Below, piece after piece: positions 37,763-47,236 of a stretch of 64,000 bases of DNA. The notes below the pieces were generated by a model. That model searched no databases. It was not told the origin of the DNA and saw nothing but the letters and a program-made list of their open reading frames with translations. Position numbers and translations under genes: made by a program. Position 1 is the stretch's first letter. Each line of letters opens with the position of its first letter. The stretch is from Arcicella rigui. GTDB lineage: Bacteria; Bacteroidota; Bacteroidia; Cytophagales; Spirosomataceae. Where the stretch lies: the NCBI RefSeq assembly GCF_034929435.1, contig NZ_JAYFUM010000023.1, forward strand, positions 1 to 64,000. The letters are read 5' to 3'.

Positions 37763-38116
37763 ATAATTGAAAAAATAATAAAACACAAAGTTAAGACATA
37801 GAGGACAAAAAACTGGCTTGTTCTGAAAATAAGCTTCAATTTCTAAAGATTGTCCTTCAAAAAAATGCTCAAAAGCAATCGTCCAAGCCCTCCAAATACG
37901 GATGGAGAATTAATTAGCTATTTATAAATTGAAAATATTTATAAAAAATATACAGAAAGCACAATTTGTATGATGCTCAATGAAGGATTTGGAATTGCTG
38001 ATTTCGGGTTTCGGATTTCAGTAATCATTCAATATTAGTTTTAGACAATAGGCAAATTTGAGCTTAAAGCAGATAAAATTAATTTTGCTCAACTACAATT
38101 ACAAAACAATCGAAAA
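37763..38116. other. Divergent intergenic region
   Basis: A 354-bp gap between the minus-strand U32 gene and the plus-strand esterase operon. It contains a partial copy of the intergenic words seen at 9076 and 11853 (GACAATAGGCAAATTTGAGC, about 38044-38063; CTACAATTA at 38093-38101, 15 bp before the esterase start). The rest is AT-rich and unremarkable. Confidence 0.45.
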
Positions 38117-38938
38117 ATGAAAAAACTTGTACTCTTATTGTTCATTGGCTTGTTCACAGCCTTTTCGCCCAAAAAAATTACATGGGTAGCCATCGGCGAT
38201 TCTATTACTTATCTGAACGACCATCCGAACGAAACTGGCAATAGAATTACAAAAGGCTACATGAGCAGAATTGTAGAACAAAGACCTGATATTGAATACA
38301 TTAATCAAGGACATAATGGCTGGACTTCGGTAAGGATTGCCGAACAAATCGAAAAACTGGGATTAGTGAAAGCAGATGTGTATTCTATTTTTTTAGGGAC
38401 AAACGACTGGTGGGGCGGCAAAGCCTTGGGGACTTTGGCGGATTATCAAGGTAACACTGGCACAAATACCGTGTATGGAGCTTTCAGAATTATTATTGAT
38501 AAACTCAAAAGTTTGAACCCCGACGCAAAAATCATTTTGATTACTCCTATGCAAAGAGTAGATTTTGTGTATATCGCCAATATGAAAAACAATGCTTATG
38601 GTTCGTATCGAGCCAAAAAAGATCAAGAATTATCGCAATTTGCTGATGCAATTATCAGTATTGCCAAGCTTGAAAATTACCCTGTGGTGGACTTGTATCA
38701 TCATAAAAAATTGCATTTAGCAAAACTTGTGCATTTCAAACGCCTAAAAGACCCACAAACGGGTGCGTACAGAAATTATCCTTATCCAGATTTTATAGAC
38801 GTACCTTTCAATCCAGAAACAGACGAATACCCTTATCCTTTAGAAGCAATTGATATGACTTACGACGGACTTCATCCATCCGATAAGGGCTATGAAGTAA
38901 TTACAAAAAGTTTAATGAAAATCATGAAAAAGCTTTGA
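38117..38938 (+). CDS. SGNH/GDSL-family esterase
   Basis: A 273-residue secreted SGNH hydrolase. A short signal peptide (residues 1-17) precedes the blocks: Ser29 in AIGDSITYL, Gly in GHNGWTS, Asn96 in LGTNDWW and the Asp250/His253 pair in YDGLHPSDKG. Such enzymes remove acetyl or other acyl groups; in glycan operons they usually deacetylate the polysaccharide. The gene stops 2 bp before the GH172 ATG, and GH140 follows after 36 bp, so the three form one operon. Substrate unknown. Confidence 0.88.
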   Translation: MKKLVLLLFIGLFTAFSPKKITWVAIGDSITYLNDHPNETGNRITKGYMSRIVEQRPDIEYINQGHNGWTSVRIAEQIEKLGLVKADVYSIFLGTNDWWGGKALGTLADYQGNTGTNTVYGAFRIIIDKLKSLNPDAKIILITPMQRVDFVYIANMKNNAYGSYRAKKDQELSQFADAIISIAKLENYPVVDLYHHKKLHLAKLVHFKRLKDPQTGAYRNYPYPDFIDVPFNPETDEYPYPLEAIDMTYDGLHPSDKGYEVITKSLMKIMKKL

Positions 38939-38940
38939 TT

Positions 38941-40122
38941 ATGAGAAATATAGCCATATTAATAACGCTTTGCTTGAGTTTTTCGGCTTGGTCGCAAGTA
39001 CTTTATCAAATGCCACAAGGAATCAAAAAAAGTAGCATCAGTACTTTTGAAAATCTGAATGGACTGAAAAATAATGGAGGAAAAACCAATCAAACAGCCA
39101 AAGGAAATGCTTTTGAGGAATTGAAAGCAGGGCAGTCGAAAGTATTGTTAAACTTGTCGGGAGCAGGTATTATTCAGCGAATGTGGTTTACCATTCAAGA
39201 CCGTTCGCCAGCAATGCTTCGTTCGATACGCCTAAGAATGTATTGGGACAATGCCACAAAAGCCGCCGTTGATGTTCCTTTCGGAGATTTTTTTGGTTTT
39301 GGCTTGTCTAAACCTGTGAAATTTGAAACCGCACTTTTTTCAAATCCAGAAGGACGTTCTTTTAATTGTTATATCCCGATGCCCTTCAAAACAGGAGCGA
39401 AGATTGTCATAACCAATGAAAGTAATAAAGGTATTGGTTTACTCTTTTTCGATATTGACTTTGTTCAATTAGAAAAACCAGCACCAAACGCCATGTATTT
39501 TCATGCGTATTGGACAAGGCAAAAAACGTCTGAACTGGGAACAGATTTTATTTTTTTACCCAAAATTGAAGGCAAAGGAAGGTATTTAGGCGTAAATATG
39601 GGCGTAAATGCCGATAAACGCTATGCTGATACTTGGTGGGGCGAAGGCGAAGTAAAACTGTATATGGACAATGACGATAAATTTCCTACTTACAACGGAA
39701 CAGGTACAGAAGATTATATCGGAACGGCTTGGGGTTTGGGAGTTTTTACCAATTTATATCAGGGAAGTACCATTGCCAACGATAGCACAAAACAGTATGC
39801 TTTTTATCGTTTTCATATTCCTGACCAAGTATTTTTTCAGAAAAATTTCAAAGCGACCATTCAACAAATTGGCGGTGGCGAGCGTGACCTTGTAAGAAAA
39901 TTATTGCAAGAAAAAGTGCCGTTGAAACCCGTAACAGTACAGTGGGATGGCGGATTTAGACGATTGCTTGATAATCCTTTGGACATTAATGATGCTTCTT
40001 TTCCTAAAGGATGGGTGAATTTTTATCGAATAGATGATTATTCGGCAACTACCTATTTTTATTTAGATAAAAGCACAAGTACCTTAGCTTCTTTGCCCGA
40101 CGTAAAAGCAAGAATTGAATAA
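38941..40122 (+). CDS. Glycoside hydrolase family 172 (DUF2961) protein
   Basis: A 394-residue secreted protein of the DUF2961 family, now GH172. I chose the ATG at 38941, which gives a clean signal peptide ending SAWSQ; a TTG two codons earlier overlaps the previous stop. Family blocks include LLNLSGAGIIQRMWFTI, VPFGDFFGFGL and the highly conserved GTGTEDYIGTAWG, whose Glu is a likely catalytic residue. Characterised GH172 members act on D-arabinofuranose or fructofuranose linkages, so a pentofuranosidase role fits next to a predicted apiosidase. It is co-transcribed with the esterase and GH140. Confidence 0.87.
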   Translation: MRNIAILITLCLSFSAWSQVLYQMPQGIKKSSISTFENLNGLKNNGGKTNQTAKGNAFEELKAGQSKVLLNLSGAGIIQRMWFTIQDRSPAMLRSIRLRMYWDNATKAAVDVPFGDFFGFGLSKPVKFETALFSNPEGRSFNCYIPMPFKTGAKIVITNESNKGIGLLFFDIDFVQLEKPAPNAMYFHAYWTRQKTSELGTDFIFLPKIEGKGRYLGVNMGVNADKRYADTWWGEGEVKLYMDNDDKFPTYNGTGTEDYIGTAWGLGVFTNLYQGSTIANDSTKQYAFYRFHIPDQVFFQKNFKATIQQIGGGERDLVRKLLQEKVPLKPVTVQWDGGFRRLLDNPLDINDASFPKGWVNFYRIDDYSATTYFYLDKSTSTLASLPDVKARIE

Positions 40123-40158
40123 TATCAGAATCTCAAAAGTTTATTTTTCTTTTTGAAA

Positions 40159-41532
40159 ATGAAAATACAAATAAAACTGTTGCTCAGTATTTCGGCACTT
40201 TTGTTCCTGAATATCAGAAGTATAGCTCAGACTTTTACTGTAAGCGAAAATAAACATTATGTTTTAAAAGACGGAAAACCTTTCTTTTGGATGGGTGATA
40301 CCGCTTGGGAATTATTCCATGCACTCGACCGAGAAGAAGCTACTTTTTATCTAAGTAGAAGAGCCTCACAGGGTTTTACCGTGATTCAAGCAGTGGCTTT
40401 GGCTGAGTTGGACGGTTTGCATAAACCCAACGCTTACCATGAAAAACCATTGATTGACGACGACCCCACTAAACCAAATGAAGCCTATTTTAAACACGTA
40501 GATTTTGTGATTGATAAAGCCGCAGACTTGGGTTTGGTTATTGGTCTTTTACCTACTTGGGGAGATAAAATTTATAAAGACCGCTGGGGAAACGGCCCTG
40601 AGATTTTTACGGTTGATAATGCTAAAATTTATGGTAAATGGATTGGAAATCGGTATAAAAATCGAAAAAATATCATTTGGATTTTGGGTGGAGACAGAAA
40701 CCCACGAGCCAATACCAACGACGTAGCGATTTGGCGAGCGATGGCAAGTGGCATTACTGAGGCTTTGAATGGAAATGAAAAAGCTATGATGACTTTTCAT
40801 CCACAACCCAACCAAGAAGGAGCAAGTGAATGGTTTCATAGCGACGAATGGCTTGATTTTAATATGTTTCAAACAGGACATTGTAGAGATGCGGCGGTTT
40901 ATGATAAAATTTTGACGGCTTATCATCGACAAATCACCAAACCTGTGATTGATGGCGAACCCATTTATGAAGACCATCCCGTTTGTTTCAATGCTCTGGA
41001 GTATGGCACAACCAACGCTTATGATGTCAGGAAAGCTCTTTATCTTGATGTTTTTGCAGGAGCTTTTGGCTGTACTTATGGTTGTCATGATGTTTGGCAA
41101 ATGTATTCGCCGAAAGCAGAAGGAGTAAACGGCCCACATTTTTATTGGCAACAAGCACTTGATTTACCTGCGGCTAAACAAGTAAAATACCTACGAAAAC
41201 TCATAGAATCTCGTCCGATGCTGACGAGAATTCCAGACCAATCTTTAATAGTTGAGCATGATTTATCGGCTTATGAACGTATTCAAGCTACTCGTGGTGA
41301 CGATTATTTGATGGTTTATTCTGCTTTGGGCAAAAAATTTACGCTGAATTTAGGTAAAATTTCAGGGGTTCAATTATCAGGATTTTGGTTTAATCCTCGC
41401 AATGGCGAAGTAAAAGAAATAGGTGTTTTTGAGAATAAAGCAACAAAAGTATTTACGCCACCAAGTACTGGCTATGGTCAAGATTGGGTTTTGGTAGTTG
41501 ACGATGCTTCCAAAAAATATCCGAAACCTTGA
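40159..41532 (+). CDS. Glycoside hydrolase family 140 (apiosidase family)
   Basis: A 457-residue secreted protein from the ATG at 40159, signal peptide 1-24 (ending RSIAQ). It is a DUF4038 barrel with a C-terminal DUF5060/collagen-binding-like tail (about 365-455). Signature text: PFFWMGDTAWELFHALDREE, RRASQGFTVIQAVALAELDG, GLLPTWGDK, NIIWILGGDRNPR and VIDGEPIYEDHPV. The founding GH140 enzyme releases D-apiose side chains of rhamnogalacturonan II, so apiosidase activity is the best guess. Length is normal. A strong terminator follows 5 bp after the stop. The family is secure; apiose specificity is inference. Confidence 0.86.
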   Translation: MKIQIKLLLSISALLFLNIRSIAQTFTVSENKHYVLKDGKPFFWMGDTAWELFHALDREEATFYLSRRASQGFTVIQAVALAELDGLHKPNAYHEKPLIDDDPTKPNEAYFKHVDFVIDKAADLGLVIGLLPTWGDKIYKDRWGNGPEIFTVDNAKIYGKWIGNRYKNRKNIIWILGGDRNPRANTNDVAIWRAMASGITEALNGNEKAMMTFHPQPNQEGASEWFHSDEWLDFNMFQTGHCRDAAVYDKILTAYHRQITKPVIDGEPIYEDHPVCFNALEYGTTNAYDVRKALYLDVFAGAFGCTYGCHDVWQMYSPKAEGVNGPHFYWQQALDLPAAKQVKYLRKLIESRPMLTRIPDQSLIVEHDLSAYERIQATRGDDYLMVYSALGKKFTLNLGKISGVQLSGFWFNPRNGEVKEIGVFENKATKVFTPPSTGYGQDWVLVVDDASKKYPKP

Positions 41533-41536
41533 TTGT

Positions 41537-41578
41537 TTTTTGCGTTATCTCAAAACTTAAATTGAGATAACGCAAAAA
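41537..41578. terminator. Bidirectional terminator between convergent operons
   Basis: A perfect 17-bp stem TTTTTGCGTTATCTCAA (41537-41553) with 41562-41578, eight-base loop. T and A runs flank it on both sides, so it should stop transcripts from the GH140 operon and the galactan operon. Confidence 0.9.
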
Positions 41579-41584
41579 CGCTCT

Positions 41585-44500
41585 TTATTTCACTAAAAAT
41601 CTTTTAGAAAGTTCATCATAAATAGCCAGTAAATGATTGGATTTTCCATCTTTTTCAAAGAAAGCTTCCCAAGTACTGAGCGGTTCCCAAATACAAGTGC
41701 CTTTTCCTTTGCCGTTGGGTAAATTGAAAGCAATGGCATTCACGTCTTCTTTTAACTGAGAGTATTCTACTACAATTACGTCTTTGTTATAACGCTGAAT
41801 AAGATTACCCAAATTATCTCTTAAATCGTCTGTTGTTCCGTGCCATTTTGGATAATAAGATTCGCCAATTACGTCAAAATGTACGCCTCTTGCCAACATC
41901 GCATCAATAAAATTCACAGATTCATGATTTTGTCCGCCCAAAGCTACGTGCAACATCATGCTTACTGTTGGGTCAACAGATTTTACGGCGGCAGTTCCTG
42001 CATTTAATAATTGAGCCAATTCATCCAGATTTTTCACATTGCCATCTGGCCAAATGATACCATGATTGATTTCGTTGCCAATCTGCACCATATCTGGCGT
42101 AGTACCTTGGTTTTTCAAGGCTTGCATTACTTGTTGGGTATATTCAAACAAAGATTTTTTCAAATCTGTGAAAGCTAAACCTGACCAAGCTTTGGGTTTG
42201 TACTGCTTGCCGGGGTCAGCCCAAGTATCGCTGTAATGGAAATCAAGCAAGAGTTTCAAGCCTGCTTCTTTTACTCTTTTTGCCATTTTTTTGGTTTGCT
42301 CCAAATCACAAAAACCTTTTTGTGGTGAGTATCCCTCTACATCGGCAGGATTATGAAAAATACGTAAACGAACGTAATTGAAACCATGTTCTTTCAAAAT
42401 CTGAATGGCATCTTTCTCAATTCCTTTGTCAGAAAATTTAATATTTTTGGCTTCTAATTCTGGTAAAAATGAAATGTCCGCTCCTATCATTTTATCGACA
42501 GGACGAGCTTTTGCGGCTTCTCCTTTCAATTCATAGCTTTTATCAATCGTGATTTTAGTCGTATTTTCTGGAGCAATCGTAATAATATCCGTCGAACCTG
42601 CATAAAGTCCTGCGGCAGTAGCTTCAAATTTTATCAAATCTGGCTTTGTACCTGCCTGTACAATTACTTGACATTTTCCATTGAATAAAGCTCTTTGCCA
42701 AGCACCGTCCATACATTTATCGGGTTCGTGGCTACTTGGGTCGCCATTGCCAACGCCGATAATTTTTGCATCTCCTTTGATTGAAAATTTAATCAAATTA
42801 TCCGCATTGGGTACTTCCCTCCCATCTTTATCTATCACGCTGATATTGATAATACTTACATCATTTCCATCCGCCAAAGTTGTGGTTTTGTAAGGCGTAA
42901 CGACTACTTCTATGGGGTTTGAAGTTGTCTCAACTTTTGCCGTCAATTTTCTTCCTTTTTTATAAGCGATGGCTTCTAATTTTCCTGCTTGATAATTTAC
43001 AGCCCATTGCAAATGTCCGTTTCTTGGCATTTCTTTTTTGCCTAAACTTTTACCATTCAAGAATAATTCTACGTCATCGGCATTGCTATTTACCCAAACA
43101 TCAATCGGCTGACCTTCTTTCCCTTGCCAGTTCCAGTGCGGACTGATGTGAAGTATATCTTTGTCGGTCCACCAACTTTGATAATAGTAATAAATGTTTT
43201 TAGGAAAACCACAAACGTCCATTACGCCAAAATGTGAATTGATATTGGGCCAACGGTAAGGCGTTGGTTCGCCACGATAATCGAAGCCTGTCCAGATAAA
43301 ACCGCCTAACCAAAAATCATTCGTAGCTGCCAATTTCCACCATTCTTCTGCCGTACTTGCCCACCACGGAGCAGTAATATCTTGGTCTGGCACGTAAGCT
43401 CTGATGGTATCTTTTTCATAAATTCCTCTGGTCGTTAAAGTACTTCCCATTTCTGTTCCGATAATAGGTTGATTCGGATGCTCTTTATGATAATCCGCTA
43501 CACCAAATTGACGATAATTGAAACCTCTTACAGGAATTACTTCATTTACGCCATGAAATACATTGGCTAAATCGGCGGCATAGGTACAAGTACGAGTGGG
43601 GTCTAATTGCTTTTGTTTTTCGATAAGCGTCAAAGCGATTCTTTTCCCAAAAGTATTGGTTTGAATGCCTCCTTCTTCGTTTCCGATACTCCACATAAAA
43701 ATGGAAGCATGGTTTCGGTCACGTTTAATAAGACGTTCAAATTGATTGATGTATTCCGTTCCGCTGTTGAGTAAACGCTGTTCGTCCATCACCAACATTC
43801 CCAGACTGTCGCAAGCCGCTAATAATTCAGGCGTTGGGGCGTGGTGACTGGTTCGGTAAGCATTTGAACCCATGTTTTTCAATAAACTGATGCGATAATA
43901 TTGTAAATAATCAGGCAAAGCACTTCCCAAGCCTGCATGGTCTTGGTGATTGTTCGTTCCCAGAATTTTCACATATTTTCCATTCAAGAAAACGCCATTA
44001 CTTTTTACTTCAATCGTTCTGATACCAAATTTAAAACTCTGTTTATCAATAATTTGACCATTTGATTTCAGTTCAACCAAGACTTTATACAAATACGGGT
44101 CTTCCAAATTCCAAAGTCTTGGATTGTTGACGATAAAACTCTGTTTGGTCGTTTTTTCTTCTAAAGCATTTTGACTGAGAGCCTGTTCAGCAGATTTTCC
44201 AACGATTTTGCCCGACCTATCAAGCAAGTACGAAGTAAGTGTATAATTGGCAGAGGCAAAATTTTCATTGCTGACAGAAGTTTCAATATTGATTGTCGCT
44301 TTATTGTCTTGAATTTTCGTATGAGCAAAAATTCCATCTGTATTAATGTGAAGATTTGAATATTTATTCAACCAAACGTGACGATAAATGCCTGCACCTT
44401 CATAAAACCAACCTTCATACTGCGAAGCATCCGCCCGAACGACAATGACATTTTCATCTTTGAAATTGATAAAATCAGTAATATCATAAGCGACACCCAA

Positions 44501-44995
44501 GTAACCACTTTTGTTGTTTCCTAAGTAAAAACCATTTATCCAAATGTTGGCATCTCTGAAAATACCATCAAATTGAATTTGGAAACGACTACCAGAATCA
44601 GCAGGAGCTACTTTGAAATGTTTTCTGTACCAACCCACCGAAGTTTCGGGAAATAAACCGCCCACAGGTTTAAAACCATGTGCTTCCACATTCAAATCTT
44701 CTGATTTTACAAAAGGTAAGTCAAGCAACCAATCGTGTGGAAGGTTTACTTTTTCCCATTGAGCATCTTTAAACTTTGGTTCAATGGCAGAATTTTCAGC
44801 AATTCCAGACTTTACAAAAGCCTTTGTAATGCTATAATTAAAGTCTTTTTCAGGATTGGAAGTATGTCCAAAATGAAATTTCCAATCTTTATCAAAGTTA
44901 ATTCTTTGTCTCTGTGTGATTTGTGAAAAGGATAAAAAACAGGAGAAGTAAAACAGATAAAAGCCAACTAAAAAAGTAAATGTTTTTTTTTGCAT
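41585..44995 (-). CDS. GH2 beta-galactosidase / GH53 galactanase fusion
   Basis: An 1136-residue secreted two-enzyme protein, signal peptide 1-25 (ending SFSQ). Residues about 30-800 are GH2: sandwich (NLPHDWLLDLPFVKSEDLN), barrel with acid/base Glu in MWSIGNEEGGIQ and nucleophile Glu in IIGTEMGSTLTTRG, then DUF4982/Ig-like domains. After a linker at about 800-825, residues 826-1136 are a full GH53 endo-beta-1,4-galactanase: MIGADISFLPELE, LLLDFHYSDTWADPGKQYKP, acid/base Glu in MVQIGNEINHG and nucleophile Glu in VIVVEYSQL. One chain could cut galactan internally and trim the products. It is the last gene of the SusCDE-GH53 operon. Both halves look active. The GH2 specificity is inferred from the GH53 partner. 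Confidence 0.92.
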   Translation of the reverse strand: MQKKTFTFLVGFYLFYFSCFLSFSQITQRQRINFDKDWKFHFGHTSNPEKDFNYSITKAFVKSGIAENSAIEPKFKDAQWEKVNLPHDWLLDLPFVKSEDLNVEAHGFKPVGGLFPETSVGWYRKHFKVAPADSGSRFQIQFDGIFRDANIWINGFYLGNNKSGYLGVAYDITDFINFKDENVIVVRADASQYEGWFYEGAGIYRHVWLNKYSNLHINTDGIFAHTKIQDNKATINIETSVSNENFASANYTLTSYLLDRSGKIVGKSAEQALSQNALEEKTTKQSFIVNNPRLWNLEDPYLYKVLVELKSNGQIIDKQSFKFGIRTIEVKSNGVFLNGKYVKILGTNNHQDHAGLGSALPDYLQYYRISLLKNMGSNAYRTSHHAPTPELLAACDSLGMLVMDEQRLLNSGTEYINQFERLIKRDRNHASIFMWSIGNEEGGIQTNTFGKRIALTLIEKQKQLDPTRTCTYAADLANVFHGVNEVIPVRGFNYRQFGVADYHKEHPNQPIIGTEMGSTLTTRGIYEKDTIRAYVPDQDITAPWWASTAEEWWKLAATNDFWLGGFIWTGFDYRGEPTPYRWPNINSHFGVMDVCGFPKNIYYYYQSWWTDKDILHISPHWNWQGKEGQPIDVWVNSNADDVELFLNGKSLGKKEMPRNGHLQWAVNYQAGKLEAIAYKKGRKLTAKVETTSNPIEVVVTPYKTTTLADGNDVSIINISVIDKDGREVPNADNLIKFSIKGDAKIIGVGNGDPSSHEPDKCMDGAWQRALFNGKCQVIVQAGTKPDLIKFEATAAGLYAGSTDIITIAPENTTKITIDKSYELKGEAAKARPVDKMIGADISFLPELEAKNIKFSDKGIEKDAIQILKEHGFNYVRLRIFHNPADVEGYSPQKGFCDLEQTKKMAKRVKEAGLKLLLDFHYSDTWADPGKQYKPKAWSGLAFTDLKKSLFEYTQQVMQALKNQGTTPDMVQIGNEINHGIIWPDGNVKNLDELAQLLNAGTAAVKSVDPTVSMMLHVALGGQNHESVNFIDAMLARGVHFDVIGESYYPKWHGTTDDLRDNLGNLIQRYNKDVIVVEYSQLKEDVNAIAFNLPNGKGKGTCIWEPLSTWEAFFEKDGKSNHLLAIYDELSKRFLVK

Positions 44996-45025
44996 AGTGA
45001 TTTAAGATTAGGTAAATTAAAAATT

Positions 45026-45058
45026 AGGCTATCTGAAAATGAAATTTCAAGATAGCCT
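45026..45058 (-). terminator. Hairpin between GH53 and GH2-GH53 genes
   Basis: AGGCTATCT (45026-45034) pairs with AGATAGCCT (45050-45058), with possible extra inner pairing. It lies in the 142-bp gap between co-directional genes, so it may lower read-through into the fusion gene. Confidence 0.6.
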
Positions 45059-45137
45059 TCCAATTTAAGCAAACAAGTACTCTACCGACTCATTTACAAT
45101 CTTAGAAAATGATTTTCAACCAAAAAAACATTTTCAA

Positions 45138-46178
45138 TTAAGGCAAGAAAGCATCCATGGCTACCGTCGGTTTTCCCGAATTATCGAATGCTCCCAAAGT
45201 ATAGCCAACCCAGTTATAAGCTTGTGGTTCCCAGTACAGTACGCCCAAGCCTTTATCATTGCTAAGTGATTTGGTTTTGGCAATAATATCGCTGATAAAC
45301 AATTTGCATTCTGCGGCACTGTCCCACGGCATACCTACTTCTACAATCATTACTTCTTTGTTGTAGCGTGTTATCATGTCGTTCATGTTCGTCAAACATT
45401 GCTGATTTACTTTTGCCCAACCGCCAGTCGCATAATCTGGTGCATAAGTTGGGTACAGCGACATCCCGATTACATCATACTTCGCTCCGTTGGCTTTTAG
45501 TCCATCGAACATCCATCTAAACAATTGATTATCATAACCATTAGAAATATGAACGATTACTTTTGCTTCTGGAAAAACAGCTTTTACGGCATCATAACCA
45601 GCATTAATCATTTGGGCAAAATTCCCCATACTCGTCGAAGCTCTTCCTGTTGGCCAAAGCATTCCATCGTTGGTTTCGTTGCCTACTTGTACCCACTCTG
45701 GCGTAATGCCATTTTTCTTGAGTTCAGTCAAAACCTCCGTTGTATGTGTTCCGATGGCAGATTTCAAGCCTGCTAAATCCAAATTATTCCAAGCCGCAGG
45801 TTTGGTTTGTTTGCCGGGGTCTGCCCAATTATCGCTATAATGAAAATCAATCATGATTCTGAAACCTAAGCTTTTAGCACGCAAAGCTTTCACCACTACA
45901 TCGGCAGTATTATTATAAGCTGGCGAAGGATTTACCCAAACTCTCAAACGAATGGAGTTCATCCCCAAAGCTTTCATTAAAGCAAAGCATTCCGTTTCTT
46001 TACCTGTTTTGTCGTAAAATTTTCTTCCTGCCGCTTCCATTTCAGTTATCCAACTGATGTCTGCACCTTTGGCAAATTTTGAAACTGGCGGTTCTACCAC
46101 TGGTTGAACCACTTCTGGAGTATTGCTACATGATAATAACAAAAGTGAAAAGGCAATAAAATTGATGAATTTATTCAT
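45138..46178 (-). CDS. GH53 endo-beta-1,4-galactanase lipoprotein
   Basis: A 346-residue lipoprotein with lipobox LLSC (Cys17), probably surface-displayed. It hydrolyses beta-1,4-galactan, the side chain of pectic rhamnogalacturonan I. The GH53 barrel runs from about 36 to the end, with GADISWITEMEAAGRKFYDK, DFHYSDNWADPGKQTKPAAW, acid/base Glu168 in VQVGNETNDG and nucleophile Glu280 in VMIVEVGMPW. Length is normal. It starts 2 bp after the SusE stop, so it is translationally linked to the binding proteins. Its likely job is to make galactan fragments at the cell surface for SusC/SusD uptake. Confidence 0.95.
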   Translation of the reverse strand: MNKFINFIAFSLLLLSCSNTPEVVQPVVEPPVSKFAKGADISWITEMEAAGRKFYDKTGKETECFALMKALGMNSIRLRVWVNPSPAYNNTADVVVKALRAKSLGFRIMIDFHYSDNWADPGKQTKPAAWNNLDLAGLKSAIGTHTTEVLTELKKNGITPEWVQVGNETNDGMLWPTGRASTSMGNFAQMINAGYDAVKAVFPEAKVIVHISNGYDNQLFRWMFDGLKANGAKYDVIGMSLYPTYAPDYATGGWAKVNQQCLTNMNDMITRYNKEVMIVEVGMPWDSAAECKLFISDIIAKTKSLSNDKGLGVLYWEPQAYNWVGYTLGAFDNSGKPTVAMDAFLP

Positions 46179-46180
46179 AA

Positions 46181-47236
46181 CTATTCGATGGTATAAGTAT
46201 AATTTCCTGCTTTTAAATCTAAAGTAATAGTATGTGTTCCTGCTAAATTAGCTGGAATAACAATGTTATCGCCATCGTATTCCAAACTTAAATCTGCCCC
46301 AGTATCGCCCATATTAATTGCCCAAGCACCGTTGGCCCTGAATTTTAATCCTCCTGCTTTTAAAGTAGTGGTTACTTTCCAAACATTTTTGGTGGCATCA
46401 TAAGTCATTTTTACATCATCCGCCCAGCCGTTTGCGGTGGCATCGCCAATAATTCCCCAAGTGGTTTTGGTGGCACTCCAAGTATTGTTGTTGGTATTTC
46501 CTTTCAATAAATAGAAGCCGTCTTCGGGTACGAATAAATTGCCTCCTGAGCTACTAAAAGTACCTGTTACGTCGCTTCCTGTGGTAGTGCTACTTGCCCA
46601 GCCATAACTTATTCCGTTCCAATCTGGCTGACTGGTGTATTTGAACTGACGAGTTCCGCCTACGATATTGACATATCCTTCGTAAATGCCATTAGAGTTT
46701 CTGGAAGAAATTTTTGGAGCAGTTGCAGGATTCCAACCTTGGTAGTCGCCTGCTACCCAAAGTGATGGATAATTAATCACAACTAAATAAGGAGTAACCG
46801 ATAGCGTAACAGTATTTGAATAAATATCCGCCACGGCATCTGAAATTGATGATTTTACTCTTACTTCTAATTGACCTAAATTATTAGGTTTTAGTCCTTG
46901 AATGATTGCTAATTGATTAAAATCAGCCGTGGTGTATTTCAACTGTAACAAATTGCCTAAGCTGATTTCCTTGGGAGCTGAAAATTTTGTACCAGCTTTG
47001 GCAATTTGTAAAGTATAACGTACAGCAGCTTGAAATCCATAATTTGAACGATTCCAAGAAAATGCCACAGTAGAGTCGCTGGCTGTGGCTGGACTTAATA
47101 CAAAGCTTGTTTTAGAAGCCGACAAGCTCGGGGCTTGACTTGCACTACTCATCACGGTTTTGATTTCATCGTTTTCACAAGAAAAAATACCAATGCTCAA
47201 GAGGCACAATGAAAGTATTTTAAATATATTTTTCAT
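46181..47236 (-). CDS. SusE/SusF-like surface glycan-binding lipoprotein
   Basis: A 351-residue lipoprotein with lipobox IFSC (Cys20) followed by acidic residues (ENDE), a surface-export pattern in Bacteroidota. Residues about 35-150 form the SusE N-terminal Ig-like domain (SKTSFVLSPATASDSTVAFS). Two SusE/SusF-type carbohydrate-binding sandwiches follow at about 153-250 (SLWVAGDYQGWNPATAPKIS) and 255-351 (IIGDATANGWADDVKM). It should bind galactan at the surface next to SusD. It is followed after 2 bp by GH53 and preceded by a 237-bp repeat-rich spacer. Confidence 0.92.
   Translation of the reverse strand: MKNIFKILSLCLLSIGIFSCENDEIKTVMSSASQAPSLSASKTSFVLSPATASDSTVAFSWNRSNYGFQAAVRYTLQIAKAGTKFSAPKEISLGNLLQLKYTTADFNQLAIIQGLKPNNLGQLEVRVKSSISDAVADIYSNTVTLSVTPYLVVINYPSLWVAGDYQGWNPATAPKISSRNSNGIYEGYVNIVGGTRQFKYTSQPDWNGISYGWASSTTTGSDVTGTFSSSGGNLFVPEDGFYLLKGNTNNNTWSATKTTWGIIGDATANGWADDVKMTYDATKNVWKVTTTLKAGGLKFRANGAWAINMGDTGADLSLEYDGDNIVIPANLAGTHTITLDLKAGNYTYTIE

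Noticed and set aside
40549..41154. A 201-codon open frame antisense to GH140
   Set aside because: Falls within conserved GH140 motifs; the antisense protein is without signal, domain or spacing to a neighbour.
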